A stretch of 64,000 nucleotides of DNA from contig NC_007778.1 of NCBI RefSeq assembly GCF_000013365.1, forward strand, positions 3,720,001-3,784,000. The letters are read 5' to 3'. The translations under genes and the position numbers were made by a program. Each line of letters starts with the position of its first letter. Positions within the stretch are counted from its first letter, which is position 1. This document shows, one piece after another, positions 53,005-62,688 of this stretch. The notes under the pieces were generated by a model. That model saw only the letters and a list, made by a program, of their open reading frames with translations. It was not told the origin of the DNA and made no database searches. Source of the DNA: Rhodopseudomonas palustris HaA2. Its GTDB lineage: Bacteria > Pseudomonadota > Alphaproteobacteria > Rhizobiales > Xanthobacteraceae.

Positions 53005-55098
53005 ATGAACCAGACACGCGCGAACATCACGATCGGCAGAACGGTTTGTCCGCACGACTGCCCCTCGGCGTGCGCACTCGACGTCGAACTGCTCGATGAC
53101 GACCGCATCGGGCGCATCCGCGGCGCCCGCGACAACTCCTACACGCTCGGCGTGATCTGCGAGAAAGTCGCGCGCTACGCCGAGCGCTTTCATCATCCAG
53201 ACCGTCTGCTACATCCCCTGAAACGCCGCGGTCCCAAGGGGACCGGCGATTTCGTACGCATTTCCTGGGAGGAAGCGCTCGATCTCACCGCGACGGCATT
53301 CACGACGGCCGAGCGGGACCACGGCGCCGAAAGCGTCTGGCCGTTCTACTTCGCCGGCACGATGGGCCTCGTCATGCGCGACGGAATCGAACGGCTGCGC
53401 AATGCCAAGGGCTATTCCGGCATGTACGCCACCTATTGCACGCCGTTGTCGTGGGCGGGTTACTACGCGGGCGTCGGCCGGCTGACAGGGGTCGACCCGC
53501 GCGAGATGAGGCACTCGGACCTGATCGTGGTCTGGGGCGGCAATCCGGTGAACACGCAGGTCAACGTGATGACGCATGTGGGCATCGCCCGCAAGACTCG
53601 CGGCGCCAAGCTCGCCTGCGTCGACGTCTACGACACCGGCACCATGAAGCAGGCCGATATCAAGCTGCTGATCCGGCCGGGCACCGATGGTGCGCTGGCC
53701 TGCGCGGTGATGCACGTACTGTTTCGCGACGGCTACGCGGATCGCGAATATCTGCATCGGTACACCGATTGCCCGGATGCGTTCGAGCGCCACCTCGACG
53801 ACAAGACGCCGCAATGGGCGTCGCGCATCTGCGATATCCCGGCGACCGAGATCGAGGCTTTCGCGGCGCTCATCGGCGCCACACCCCGCAGCTTCTTCCG
53901 GATCGGTTACGGCTTCACCCGCTCGCGCAACGGTGCCGTGAACATTCATGCGGTGAGTTCGATTCCGGCCGTCACCGGTGCATGGCGCCACCAAGGCGGC
54001 GGCGCGCTGCATACCAACAGCGGCCTCTACAAATGGGACAAGACCTTGATCGAGGGTCGCGACGCCGGCGTCGCGCCGGCCCGGATGCTCGATCAATCAC
54101 GGATCGGCGCGGTTCTGCTGGGCGATCCACACGACCTCCAGGGCGGCCCGCCGGTCAAGGCGATGCTGATCCAGAACACCAACCCCGCATCGGTGGCGCC
54201 CGATCAGACCAGCGTGAAACGCGGACTGGCGCGTGACGACCTGTTTGTCTGCGTGCACGAACAGTTCATGACCGAAACCGCGCGCTATGCCGATGTCGTT
54301 TTGCCGGCGACGATGTTCCTCGAGCACGACGACGTCTATCAGGGAGGCGGCCACCAGCACATCCTGCTCGGCCGCCGGCTGGTCCCGCCAGCCGGCGAGT
54401 GCCGCAGCAATCACGAGGTGATCAGCGCCATCGCCGATCGTGTCGGCGCGACGCATCGCGGATTCGCGATGACTCCGCGCGACATCATCGAGGCGACGCT
54501 CGCGGCGTCACACCGGCCGGGGCTCGATCGGCTGGAGGTCGACGGCTGGCTCGACGTTCAGACCGACTTCGCGACGGCGCACAACCTCGATGGGTTCGGC
54601 CATCCCGACGGCAAGTATCACTTCAAGCCGGATTGGCAGCAGACCGCCGCCTATCTCGGAACCCGCACGCTCGGTCCGTGGGAGGCCCTGCCCCCGTTTC
54701 CGGATCATTGCTCGCTGATCGAAGACGCCACCGACGAATATCCGTTCCGCCTCGCCACCAGTCCGGCCCGCACCTTCCTCAATTCGACGTTCAACGAGAC
54801 GGCAACGAGCAAGACGCGCGAGGGCCGCCCCACCGTGATGGTGCATCCCGCCGATCTCACCGCCCTCGGCCTGACCTCCGGAGACAAGGTGAAGCTCGGA
54901 AGCGCGCGCGGCGAGGTCACGCTGCATTGCCGGGCCAACGAGGGCCAGCGCCGCGGCGTGCTGATCGCCGAATCGATCTGGCCCAACGACGCCCACGAGG
55001 ACGGGTGCGGCATCAACACCCTGACCGGCGCCGACCAGTCGGCCCCGGCCGGCGGCGGCAGTTTCCACGACAACCGGGTGTGGATCAGGAAGGCTTGA
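53005..55098 (+). CDS. molybdopterin-dependent oxidoreductase (formate dehydrogenase/DMSO reductase family)
   Basis: 697-aa member of the Mo/W-bis-MGD family. An N-terminal [4Fe-4S] site Cys15, Cys19, Cys23 and Cys52 (CPHDCPSAC ... GVICEK) precedes the cofactor-binding domains (VVWGGNPVNTQVN; NTNPASVAP) and the C-terminal MGD-dinucleotide domain (RTFLNSTFNETATSK, VMVHPADLTALGLTSGDKVKL). No Tat signal, so it is likely cytoplasmic. No small Fe-S or membrane subunit lies next to it, and the substrate is unknown. It converges with the RND gene with a 14-bp overlap. Confidence 0.88.
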   Translation: MNQTRANITIGRTVCPHDCPSACALDVELLDDDRIGRIRGARDNSYTLGVICEKVARYAERFHHPDRLLHPLKRRGPKGTGDFVRISWEEALDLTATAFTTAERDHGAESVWPFYFAGTMGLVMRDGIERLRNAKGYSGMYATYCTPLSWAGYYAGVGRLTGVDPREMRHSDLIVVWGGNPVNTQVNVMTHVGIARKTRGAKLACVDVYDTGTMKQADIKLLIRPGTDGALACAVMHVLFRDGYADREYLHRYTDCPDAFERHLDDKTPQWASRICDIPATEIEAFAALIGATPRSFFRIGYGFTRSRNGAVNIHAVSSIPAVTGAWRHQGGGALHTNSGLYKWDKTLIEGRDAGVAPARMLDQSRIGAVLLGDPHDLQGGPPVKAMLIQNTNPASVAPDQTSVKRGLARDDLFVCVHEQFMTETARYADVVLPATMFLEHDDVYQGGGHQHILLGRRLVPPAGECRSNHEVISAIADRVGATHRGFAMTPRDIIEATLAASHRPGLDRLEVDGWLDVQTDFATAHNLDGFGHPDGKYHFKPDWQQTAAYLGTRTLGPWEALPPFPDHCSLIEDATDEYPFRLATSPARTFLNSTFNETATSKTREGRPTVMVHPADLTALGLTSGDKVKLGSARGEVTLHCRANEGQRRGVLIAESIWPNDAHEDGCGINTLTGADQSAPAGGGSFHDNRVWIRKA

Positions 55099-58000
55099 CC
55101 GGCGCCGGATGCGCGCCGGGCGCGGAGTCGCGCGATCCCTGGGCGCTCGGCGCGACGGGATCGATGGTCGCCTCATCGTGCTGCGTCAGCGGGCGGTTGC
55201 CGGCCAGCGCGCGCAGAGCCACGTAGAACATCGGCGTGAAGAAGATGCCGAAGGCGGTGACACCGATCATGCCTGCGAACACCGCGACGCCCATCGCGTG
55301 CCGCATCTCGGAGCCCGCGCCCGACGACGTCACCAGCGGCACGACGCCCATGATGAACGCCATCGACGTCATCAGGATCGGACGCAGCCGCAGCCGGCTG
55401 GCCTCGATCGCCGCCCGCACCGGCGTTCGCCCGGCGAATTCCAGTTCGCGCGCGAACTCCACGATCAGGATCGCGTTCTTGGCCGACAGTCCGACCAGCA
55501 CGATCAACCCGATCTGGGTGAAGACGTTGTTGTCGCCCTTGCTGATCCAGACGCCGAACATCGCGGCCAGCAGCCCCATCGGCACGATCATGATGATCGA
55601 CAGCGGCAGCGTCAGGCTCTCGTATTGCGCGGCGAGCACGAGGAACACCAGCAACAGCGCCACCGGAAACACGATCAGCGACGAGTTTCCGGCGATGATC
55701 TCCTGATAGGTCAGCTCGGTCCATTCATAGGAGATGCCTTTCGGGAACGTCTCCTTGGCGACGCGCGCGATCGCGTCCTGCGCCTGCCCGGTCGAATAGC
55801 CCGGCGCCGCGCCGCCGTTGAGATCGGCGGTGAGAAAGCCGTTGTAGCGCATCGCCCGCTCCGGCCCGGCGCTCTCCTTGACGCGCAGCAGCGTCGACAG
55901 CGGAATCATCTCGTTGCTGTCGGAGCGCACCTTGAGCTGGCCGATGTCGTCGGCGCGCGCCCGATATTTGGCGTCGGCCTGCACCCGCACCGAATAGGTG
56001 CGGCCGAATTTGTTGAAGTCGTTGACGTAGAGCGAGCCGAGATAGATCTGCATGGTGTCGAACACCGATGTCACCGGCACGTTGAGCTGCCGCGCCTTGG
56101 TGCGATCGACGTCGGCATAGAGCTGCGGCACGTTGATCTGGTAGCTGGTGAACAGCCCGGCCAGCTCCTTCTGCGCCGAGGCCTTCTTGACGAACGCCTG
56201 GGTGGCGTCGTTCAGCGCCTCGTAGCCGAGACCGGCACGGTCCTCGATCTGCAGTTTGAAGCCGCCGATGGTGCCGAGACCGGCGACCGGCGGCGGTGGG
56301 AACATGGCGATGAAGGCGTCCTGGATGCCGGCGAACTTCTTGTTCAGCGACAATGCGATCGCGTTGCCGCTGAGCGACTTGTCCTTGCGGTCCGCAAAAT
56401 CCTTCAGGCCGATGAAGACGATGCCGGAGTTCGACGAGTTGGTGAAGCCGTTGATCGACAGGCCGGGAAACTGGATCGAGTTCTCGACCCCCGGCTCCTG
56501 CTGGGCGATCTCGCCCATCCGCCGGATCACCTCTTCGGTGCGGTCGAGCGTGGCGCCGTCCGGCAATTGCGCGAAGCCGACCAGATATTGCTTGTCCTGG
56601 CCCGGCACGAAGCCGCCCGGCACCGCGTGGAACAGATACCCGGTGACGCCGACCAGCAGCAGATACACCGCCATGCCGATCGCGCGACGCGAGATCACCC
56701 GCCTGACGCCACCGCCATAGGCCTCCGAACTCCGCGCGAAAAACCGGTTGAAGCGGACGAAGAACCAGCCGAGCGTCCTGTCCATGAACCGCGTCAGCAC
56801 ATCCTTCGGCGCGTCGTGGCCCTTCAGCAGCAGCGCGGCGAGCGCCGGCGACAGCGTCAGCGAGTTGAACGCCGAGATCACCGTCGAGATCGCCACCGTC
56901 AGGGCAAACTGCTTGTAGAACTGCCCGGTCAGGCCGGTGATGAAGGCCAGCGGCACGAACACCGCGACCAGCACCAGCGCGATCGCGATGATCGGCCCCG
57001 TGACTTCGCGCATCGCCTGATAGGCGGCGTCCTTCGGGGTCAGCCCGCGCTCGATGTTGCGTTCGACATTCTCGACCACGACGATGGCGTCGTCGACCAC
57101 GATGCCGATCGCCAGCACCAGCCCGAACAGGGTCAGCGCATTGATCGAGAATCCGAACACGTGCATCACCGCGAAGGTGCCGATCACGGAGACCGGGACC
57201 GCGATCAGCGGAATGATCGAGGCGCGCCAGGTCTGCAGGAACAGGATCACCACCAGCACCACCAGCGCGATGGCTTCGAGCAGCGTGTGGATCACCGCCT
57301 CGATCGAGGCGCGGACGAATTGCGTCGGATCGTAGACGATGTCGTAGGCGACGCCGTCCGGCATGTTCTGCTGCAGTTCCTTCATCGTCGCGCGGACATT
57401 GTCGGAAATCTGGATCGCGTTCGAGCCCGGCGACTGGAAGATCGGAATCGCGACCGCGGATTTGTTGTTGAGCAGCGAACGCAGCGCGTAGTCGGCGGCG
57501 CCGAGTTCGATCCGCGCGACGTCGCGCAGCCGTACCACTTCGCCGTTGTCGCCGTTCTTGACGATGATGTCGCCGAACTCCTCTTCGGTCTGCAGCCGCC
57601 CCTGGGCGTTGATCGACAACTGCAGATCGAGCCCCGGCTGGCTCGGCGAGCTGCCGACCTGCCCGGCCGCCGCCTGCACGTTCTGGGCGCGGATCTCGGC
57701 CACGACGTCGCTCGGCGACAGCCCGCGCTCGGCGACCTTCTGCGGATCGAGCCAGACCCGCATCGAGTAGTCGCCGGAGCCGAACAGCTGCACCTGGCCG
57801 ACGCCCTCGATCCGCGCCAGCCGGTCCTTGACGTTGAGCACCGCGTAGTTGCGCAAGTAAGTCATGTCGTAGCGGTCGTTCGGTGACATCAGATGCACGA
57901 CCATGGTCAAATCGGGCGCGCTCTTGATGGTGGTGACGCCGAGCGCGCGGACTTCCGCCGGCAACCGCGGCTCGGCCTGCGAGACGCGGTTCTGCACCAG

Positions 58001-58321
58001 CTGCTGCGCCTTGTCAGGATCGGTGCCGAGGCGGAACGTGACGTTGAGCGTCATCCGGCCGTCGGTGGTCGCCTGGCTGCTCATGTAAAGCATGTTCTCG
58101 ACGCCGTTGATCTGCTCCTCGATCGGCGTCGACACCGTTTCGGCGATCACCTTGGGATTGGCACCCGGATAGTTGGCGGTCACCACGATGGTGGGCGGCG
58201 CGACTTCGGGATATTCGGAGATCGGCAGCACCGGCAGCGACAGCAGGCCGGCGAGGAAGATCAGGGCCGACAAGACGCCGGCGAAGATCGGGCGATCGAT
58301 GAAGAACTTGGAAAAATTCAT
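55085..58321 (-). CDS. RND multidrug efflux permease (AcrB/MexB family, HAE1)
   Basis: 1078-aa inner-membrane proton/drug antiporter with two halves, each of a membrane part and a large porter loop. The N-terminus is FFIDRPIFAGVLSALIFLAG. The proton-relay Asp410-Asp411 in GIVVDDAIVVVENVE and the C-half helix MTSMAFIMGVVPLVTSSGAGSEMRHAMG are standard. It forms a trimer that works with the upstream adaptor and an outer-membrane channel; no TolC-like gene is adjacent. The 3' end overlaps the convergent oxidoreductase. Confidence 0.95.
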   Translation of the reverse strand: MNFSKFFIDRPIFAGVLSALIFLAGLLSLPVLPISEYPEVAPPTIVVTANYPGANPKVIAETVSTPIEEQINGVENMLYMSSQATTDGRMTLNVTFRLGTDPDKAQQLVQNRVSQAEPRLPAEVRALGVTTIKSAPDLTMVVHLMSPNDRYDMTYLRNYAVLNVKDRLARIEGVGQVQLFGSGDYSMRVWLDPQKVAERGLSPSDVVAEIRAQNVQAAAGQVGSSPSQPGLDLQLSINAQGRLQTEEEFGDIIVKNGDNGEVVRLRDVARIELGAADYALRSLLNNKSAVAIPIFQSPGSNAIQISDNVRATMKELQQNMPDGVAYDIVYDPTQFVRASIEAVIHTLLEAIALVVLVVILFLQTWRASIIPLIAVPVSVIGTFAVMHVFGFSINALTLFGLVLAIGIVVDDAIVVVENVERNIERGLTPKDAAYQAMREVTGPIIAIALVLVAVFVPLAFITGLTGQFYKQFALTVAISTVISAFNSLTLSPALAALLLKGHDAPKDVLTRFMDRTLGWFFVRFNRFFARSSEAYGGGVRRVISRRAIGMAVYLLLVGVTGYLFHAVPGGFVPGQDKQYLVGFAQLPDGATLDRTEEVIRRMGEIAQQEPGVENSIQFPGLSINGFTNSSNSGIVFIGLKDFADRKDKSLSGNAIALSLNKKFAGIQDAFIAMFPPPPVAGLGTIGGFKLQIEDRAGLGYEALNDATQAFVKKASAQKELAGLFTSYQINVPQLYADVDRTKARQLNVPVTSVFDTMQIYLGSLYVNDFNKFGRTYSVRVQADAKYRARADDIGQLKVRSDSNEMIPLSTLLRVKESAGPERAMRYNGFLTADLNGGAAPGYSTGQAQDAIARVAKETFPKGISYEWTELTYQEIIAGNSSLIVFPVALLLVFLVLAAQYESLTLPLSIIMIVPMGLLAAMFGVWISKGDNNVFTQIGLIVLVGLSAKNAILIVEFARELEFAGRTPVRAAIEASRLRLRPILMTSMAFIMGVVPLVTSSGAGSEMRHAMGVAVFAGMIGVTAFGIFFTPMFYVALRALAGNRPLTQHDEATIDPVAPSAQGSRDSAPGAHPAPVKPS

Positions 58322-58448
58322 GGCTGTGGTCCGTGCCGATCGGCCCGCGCGGGGCGCAGAGATCCCTGCGCGGCCGAGGATGCGGCTGCGCTGCTGTCGG
58401 TCTGTGAATGAAAGACGCCCCGCCGCGCTCGGACGCGACGGGTGACGA

Positions 58449-59639
58449 TTAGTTCTGCGCCACCGCGCTGCCGGATGCGGCGTCGATCGCCACCGTCTCC
58501 GGCTTGATGGTCACGCCCGGGCGGACGCGCTGCAGGCCGTTGACCACGATGCGCTCGCCGGCCTTCAGGCCGGAGGCGACGACGCGCAACCCCTCCACCG
58601 AGGCGCCGAGCGTGACTTCGCGATATTCGGCCTGGTTCCTGGCATCGACCACCATCACGAACTTCTTGTTCTGGTCGGTGCCGACCGCGCGCTCGCTGAC
58701 CAGCAGCGCCGGCTGCGGCTTCGGCTGGCCCATCGACAGCCGCGCGAATTGGCCCGGCATCAGCCGGCCATCGGCATTGTCGAACACCGCGCGCACCCGA
58801 ATCGTGCCGGAGCGCGGATCGACCTGATTGTCGATGAACTGCATCCGGCCCTTCACCGGCGCACCGCCCGCTCCGGTCGTCATCTGCACCGGAATGCGGT
58901 CGATCGCCGTCGGCGCACGCTCGTCGGCCAGCGTCTTCAGCGCACGCGTCACCACCTGCTCGTCGGCATTGAAGCTGGCATAGATCGGATCGACCGACAC
59001 CAGCGTGGTCAGCAGCGGCGAACTCGGTCCGGCGGCGATCAGATTGCCCACCGTAATCTCCACCTTGCCGACCCGGCCGGACACCGGCGCGCGGATATTG
59101 GTGTAGCCGAGGTTGAGTTCGGCGGTCTTCAGCGCCGCCTCGGCGGTTCTGAGGCTGGCCTCCGCCTCGCGATAGGCGTTGGCCCGGGTGTCGAGCTCGC
59201 GCTGGGTGATGCTCGAGCTCGACAGCTGCTGCCCCCGCTCGAAATCGGCCTTTGCCAGCGTCAGGCGGGCGCGCGCAGACGAGAGCTGCGCCTGCGCGCG
59301 ATCGACGTCGGCGGCGTAGAGCGACGGATCGATCACCACCAGCAGGTCGCCCTTGGTCACCAGCGCGCCTTCGCGGAATCGGATCTCCTGCACCGCGCCG
59401 GCGACGCGCGAGCGGATCTCGACCCGCTCGACGGCTTCGAGCCGCCCCGAAAACTCATCGGCGGCCATGGTCGGCCTGGTCTCGACGGTGGCCACAGCAG
59501 CAGCCACGGCGGGCGGCGCCGGGGTGTCCCGGGCGGCCGCGCCAGAGCGGTCGATCAGCGTCGCGCCACCGGCGACGGCGGCGAAGAGCGCCACAAGGCC
59601 GGCCCCCAGCGAGACGTTTCGAGCGGATTTGCTGGCCAT
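58449..59639 (-). CDS. RND efflux periplasmic adaptor (AcrA/MexA family)
   Basis: 396-aa membrane fusion protein with an N-terminal signal/anchor helix (about 10-30), lipoyl halves flanking a coiled-coil hairpin (QAQLSSARARLTLAKADFERGQQL...) and a beta-barrel domain (GRVGKVEITVGNLI, GRMQFIDNQVDPRSGTIRVRAVF). ATG 59639 has AGAGGTTCAG directly upstream; the frame from 59780 runs through the operator region. It is transcribed with the permease 127 bp downstream. Confidence 0.93.
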   Translation of the reverse strand: MASKSARNVSLGAGLVALFAAVAGGATLIDRSGAAARDTPAPPAVAAAVATVETRPTMAADEFSGRLEAVERVEIRSRVAGAVQEIRFREGALVTKGDLLVVIDPSLYAADVDRAQAQLSSARARLTLAKADFERGQQLSSSSITQRELDTRANAYREAEASLRTAEAALKTAELNLGYTNIRAPVSGRVGKVEITVGNLIAAGPSSPLLTTLVSVDPIYASFNADEQVVTRALKTLADERAPTAIDRIPVQMTTGAGGAPVKGRMQFIDNQVDPRSGTIRVRAVFDNADGRLMPGQFARLSMGQPKPQPALLVSERAVGTDQNKKFVMVVDARNQAEYREVTLGASVEGLRVVASGLKAGERIVVNGLQRVRPGVTIKPETVAIDAASGSAVAQN

Positions 59640-59750
59640 CTGAACCTCTTTGATCGTTGCGACTTGCACCAAGCCGCGCAATTTCAGTAACTGGGATGCT
59701 CTTCCGACAACGGGGAGCATCATCACACCATGCTGCGATGCACACATTCG

Positions 59751-59762
59751 TACCGCCCGGTA
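59751..59762. promoter_or_regulatory. TetR operator-like palindrome, site 1
   Basis: TACCGCCCGGTA, a perfect TACCG/CGGTA inverted repeat. It overlaps the -10 side of the minus-strand promoter candidate of the efflux genes. It shares the TACC-N4-GGTA plan with site 2, 48 bp away. Confidence 0.55.
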
Positions 59763-59790
59763 TAGATGGGCCATCGACATCCCCTGTCAA
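59761..59790 (-). promoter_or_regulatory. candidate promoter of the RND efflux operon
   Basis: On the minus strand TTGACA (59785-59790) is followed 18 bp later by TCTATA (59761-59766), about 120 bp before the adaptor ATG. Palindromes lie at the -10 and just upstream of the -35, as expected for repression. Confidence 0.45.
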
Positions 59791-59798
59791 GAGACTTA

Positions 59799-59814
59799 TC
59801 TACCGATTGGTAGA
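59799..59814. promoter_or_regulatory. TetR operator-like palindrome, site 2
   Basis: TCTACCGATTGGTAGA, 6-bp perfect arms around a 4-bp centre, 19 bp before the TetR start codon. The TACC-N4-GGTA core is the same as in site 1. Confidence 0.6.
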
Positions 59815-59833
59815 AATCTCTGGAGGCGCCGAT

Positions 59834-60421
59834 ATGGTTATGGGACGACCGCGCGAATTCGACGTCGACAAGGCGCTCGACCTCGCTTTGCACGTCTTCT
59901 GGCGCAAGGGCTATGAAGGCACCTCGATGTCCGATCTGACCGAGGCGATGGGGATCACCAAGCCGAGCCTGTACGCCGCGTTCGGCAACAAGGAAGATCT
60001 GTTCCGCAAGGCGTTCGACCGCTACGTCGACGGACCCGGCGGCTATTTCCAGGCCGGATTGCTGCAGCCCACCGCCCGCAAGGTGGTGGAGCACATCCTG
60101 TACGGAGCGGTCGAGGCGATGACCGATCCGAACAATCCCGGATGTCTCGCCGTTCAGGGAGCGTTGTGCTGTGGCGAGGCCGCCGAGACGATCAAGCAGG
60201 AACTGACCGCGCGCCGGGCGAAAGGTGAACAGGAGCTCTGCGAACGTTTCGACCGCGCCATCGCCGACGGCGATCTGCCCGCCGAGTCCAATGCCGGCGA
60301 TCTGGCGCGCTATGTCTCGGCTATTCTGCAGGGCATGGCGGTGCAAGCCGCCGGCGCCGCCACGCCCGAGCAGCTCCGCAAGCTCGCCGACATGGCGCTA
60401 CGCGGCTGGCCGCCGGCCTGA
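59834..60421 (+). CDS. TetR-family regulator divergent from the RND pump
   Basis: 195-aa repressor. The helix-turn-helix covers about 10-50 (EGTSMSDLTEAMGITKPSLYAAFGNKEDLF) and the C-terminal helical domain has TetR_C_16/AefR-like features (NPGCLAVQGALCCGEAAE). ATG 59834 has GGAGG eight bases upstream; the frame continues to 59657 but through the operators. Divergent placement and the two shared palindromes indicate that it represses itself and the pump until an exported compound binds. Confidence 0.9.
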   Translation: MVMGRPREFDVDKALDLALHVFWRKGYEGTSMSDLTEAMGITKPSLYAAFGNKEDLFRKAFDRYVDGPGGYFQAGLLQPTARKVVEHILYGAVEAMTDPNNPGCLAVQGALCCGEAAETIKQELTARRAKGEQELCERFDRAIADGDLPAESNAGDLARYVSAILQGMAVQAAGAATPEQLRKLADMALRGWPPA

Positions 60422-60641
60422 CGACCGATCAGTTCGCACCAACGCAACCGAGCGGCCGTTCGAGCTCTGCGCGATCGGCAGCATGGGCGTCCGCTGACCA
60501 TGCGCACTGATGATGAGATCGGCTGATGGGATCCAAACATCACGCCAGATGAACCGGCGTGGACAACCGAAGCCGCCGTTCGAACCAACCGCTCGCACGC
60601 GGTCGGTCCGAGGGGTCTATCGATCTTGAGTCTGGATGGAA

Positions 60642-60694
60642 TGGTGGGCGCACCAGGGCTCGAACCTGGGACCCGCTGATTAAGAGTCAGCTGC
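60642..60694 (-). tRNA. 3' fragment of tRNA-Lys(CTT), attachment site (attL) of an integrated element
   Basis: On the minus strand the 53 bp give the anticodon arm (CTGACTCTTAATCAG, anticodon CTT), variable loop, T arm (GGTTCGAGCC) and the 3' acceptor strand ending GCGCCCACCA. The 5' half (acceptor strand and D arm) is missing: upstream of GCAG the sequence departs into unrelated, more AT-rich DNA. A tyrosine integrase follows 185 bp away. It is therefore a partial duplicate at an att site; the intact gene should be at the other end of the element. Confidence 0.85.
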
Positions 60695-60878
60695 ATTCAA
60701 CTTTCATGACGCGTCAGCACGTCCCAATATATGCAGCACAATTCTCTTTTCTCGTTTACAAACAATATTTTAATGGCCTATCAAGGTTCAACGCAACCCT
60801 AGGTGTCTCAACGCCAGTCAAGATGCAGGTGTCCCCTCAGGTGTCCCCGAGGCGTCCCTGGTCGTAAGCGAGAAATCC

Positions 60879-62231
60879 ATGCCATCACAACCCGCGCCCC
60901 TAACGCCATTTGCGATCGCCAACGCCAAGCCCAAGCCGACCCGGTATGAGATCAGCGACGGCGGACACGCCGGCCTGCGCGTTATCGTGCAGCCGTCTGG
61001 CATCAAGTCGTTCGTGTTCCGATACAAACGAGGGACGGGGGAAGCTGCGAAAAATGTGCGGATTATGTTGGGTCGCGCAGCCGGTCCCGGCGCGCTCACC
61101 TTGCGGCAGGCACGCGAAGCGGCCGACTCCCACCGCCGGCTCAAGCTGACGGGGGCGGACCCTGCCGACCAGCGCAGAGTGGAACGGGCCGCAAATCTTG
61201 CGCGAATCAGGGCCGAAGAGATCGAAAATCGCCGGAAAGACGACACCGTTGCGCTCGTCTTGGAACGCTACTTCAAGAGTCATGTTAACGGCCTTCTCTC
61301 TGCTCGGGAGACGAAACGTATTTTGACGCGCGAACTAAGCGGTTGGGCACGGCGGCGGATCGATCATGTTTCGCGTGCCGATGCCGTCAAATTACTTGAA
61401 GCAATCCAAGAGCGAGACAAACCCATCCTCGCGAACCGGACCCGCGCGCACGCAAGTAAGTTCTTCAAGTGGTGTATTGAGAAGGGGTTGCTTGAGATCA
61501 ATCCATTCGAACACACCACGCGGGCAGCCAAGGAAATCGCTCGTGATCGCGTCTTGAGCGATGCCGAGCTGCGCATTTTGTTGCTTGCGAACGACCGCCT
61601 TGAATGGCCATGGCGAGAGTACATTGCGGTTCTGCTCATGCTCGGCCAGCGCCGCGAGGAGGTTGCCGGGATGCGCTGGGACGCGCTGGACCTTGATTGT
61701 GCCGAACCGGTGTGGCTGATGGCCGCGTCGCGATACAAGAACGGCCAACCTCACGCCGTTCCCCTCCCCGCCGCTGTCGTCTCGATCCTCCGCAGCATCG
61801 GTCGGATGCACTTCACTGAGATCATTGACGGTGCGCCGACGCTCAAGGAGTCGCCGTTCGTTTTCACGACGACGGGCCGCACCGCAATTAGCGGCTTCTC
61901 GAAAGCGAAAGTTCAACTCACCGGAATCATGCACGAAATAGCTTGTGGTGAAGCGAAGGCCCGGGGCGAATCCACCGCTACCATTGAAAAGATCGAATGG
62001 CGTCTGCACGACCTGCGGCGCACAATGGCAACGACCATGGCACGCCTAAAAATTAACGTTGTAACGATTGAACGCGTCTTGGGGCACAAGATGCAAGGTG
62101 TCATGGCCGTCTATCAGCGGTACGACTACCTACCCGAAAAGCTCCACGCACTCACCGTTTGGAATGACCATATTGCGAGGATAGTAGCTCCTCAGCAATC
62201 GAATGTCGTTCGCATGACCGTCGCAGGCTGA
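60879..62231 (+). CDS. tyrosine recombinase (P4-type integrase)
   Basis: 450-aa integrase. An N-terminal arm-binding domain (DUF4102-like, TRYEISDGGHAGLRVIVQPSGIKSFVFRYK) precedes the core and catalytic domains. The catalytic residues are visible: Arg258 (GQRREEV), Lys287 (RYKNGQPH), His377 and Arg380 (HDLRR), His403 (LGHK) and Tyr412 (VYQRYDY). It lies just inside the tRNA-Lys fragment and points away from it. This is the gene that would have integrated the element into the tRNA 3' end. It looks intact. Confidence 0.95.
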   Translation: MPSQPAPLTPFAIANAKPKPTRYEISDGGHAGLRVIVQPSGIKSFVFRYKRGTGEAAKNVRIMLGRAAGPGALTLRQAREAADSHRRLKLTGADPADQRRVERAANLARIRAEEIENRRKDDTVALVLERYFKSHVNGLLSARETKRILTRELSGWARRRIDHVSRADAVKLLEAIQERDKPILANRTRAHASKFFKWCIEKGLLEINPFEHTTRAAKEIARDRVLSDAELRILLLANDRLEWPWREYIAVLLMLGQRREEVAGMRWDALDLDCAEPVWLMAASRYKNGQPHAVPLPAAVVSILRSIGRMHFTEIIDGAPTLKESPFVFTTTGRTAISGFSKAKVQLTGIMHEIACGEAKARGESTATIEKIEWRLHDLRRTMATTMARLKINVVTIERVLGHKMQGVMAVYQRYDYLPEKLHALTVWNDHIARIVAPQQSNVVRMTVAG

Positions 62232-62232
62232 T

Positions 62233-62685
62233 ATGGCAAAGATCGACTTAATTGGCTCCGAAATCGAGAACCTTACGGATTACTTCAACCGCACCAGCAA
62301 CCCGGCTGCAGCTTGGCGCGTGTTCAGCCTGTGCCGCAAAACCGACCGGCCGGTGCCAGCGGTCATCACCGCCGAGATTGATCGGTTTGCGGAGGGCGTC
62401 GCCGACGCGGCCGAACAGGCGATGATGGCGGAAGTCGGCGCAAAGCCAGTTCAATTCCGACCCGCAGAACTCGGCAAGCTTTGGCGCGGGCCCTGCAAAG
62501 GCAATCCTGTTGGCGCGATGCAGGACGAATGGCGCGACTACCAGATTTATTGGGCTGTGCGGGGGCTTGTGAACAACGGTACGAAGGTGGGGGACGCGCA
62601 GGAGGCTGTCGCGAAACGGAAGGGCGTCGGGCTGAGCAAAGACACCGTCGACCGCATTTGGAAGCGCCACAACCGAAACGGATAG
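62233..62685 (+). CDS. hypothetical protein of the integrated element
   Basis: 150-aa protein starting 1 bp after the integrase stop, so probably cotranscribed. The sequence is soluble and helical; the C-terminal part (DEWRDYQIYWAVRGLVNNGTKVGDAQEAVAKRKGVGLSKDTVDRIWKRHNR) looks like a small helix-turn-helix (the GLSKDTVDRIWKRH segment). It could bind the iterated sites that begin 4 bp after its stop, but this is speculative. Confidence 0.72.
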   Translation: MAKIDLIGSEIENLTDYFNRTSNPAAAWRVFSLCRKTDRPVPAVITAEIDRFAEGVADAAEQAMMAEVGAKPVQFRPAELGKLWRGPCKGNPVGAMQDEWRDYQIYWAVRGLVNNGTKVGDAQEAVAKRKGVGLSKDTVDRIWKRHNRNG

Positions 62686-62688
62686 TGC

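Noticed and set aside
53005-55098. Part of a multi-subunit formate dehydrogenase operon
   Set aside because: No Fe-S, cytochrome or chaperone subunit lies next to it; the gene is solitary.
55109-57886. 925-codon plus-strand open frame opposite the RND permease
   Set aside because: Antisense shadow of a clear AcrB-family gene; composition rich in Arg, His, Asp and Gln with no domain.
60642-60760. Intact tRNA-Lys gene
   Set aside because: The D arm and 5' acceptor strand are missing; the sequence upstream of the anticodon arm cannot pair with the GCGCCC acceptor end.
60559-60867. Plus-strand frame across the tRNA-Lys fragment
   Set aside because: The GGRTRARTWDPLIKS stretch is the known artefact of translating the opposite strand of a tRNA gene.
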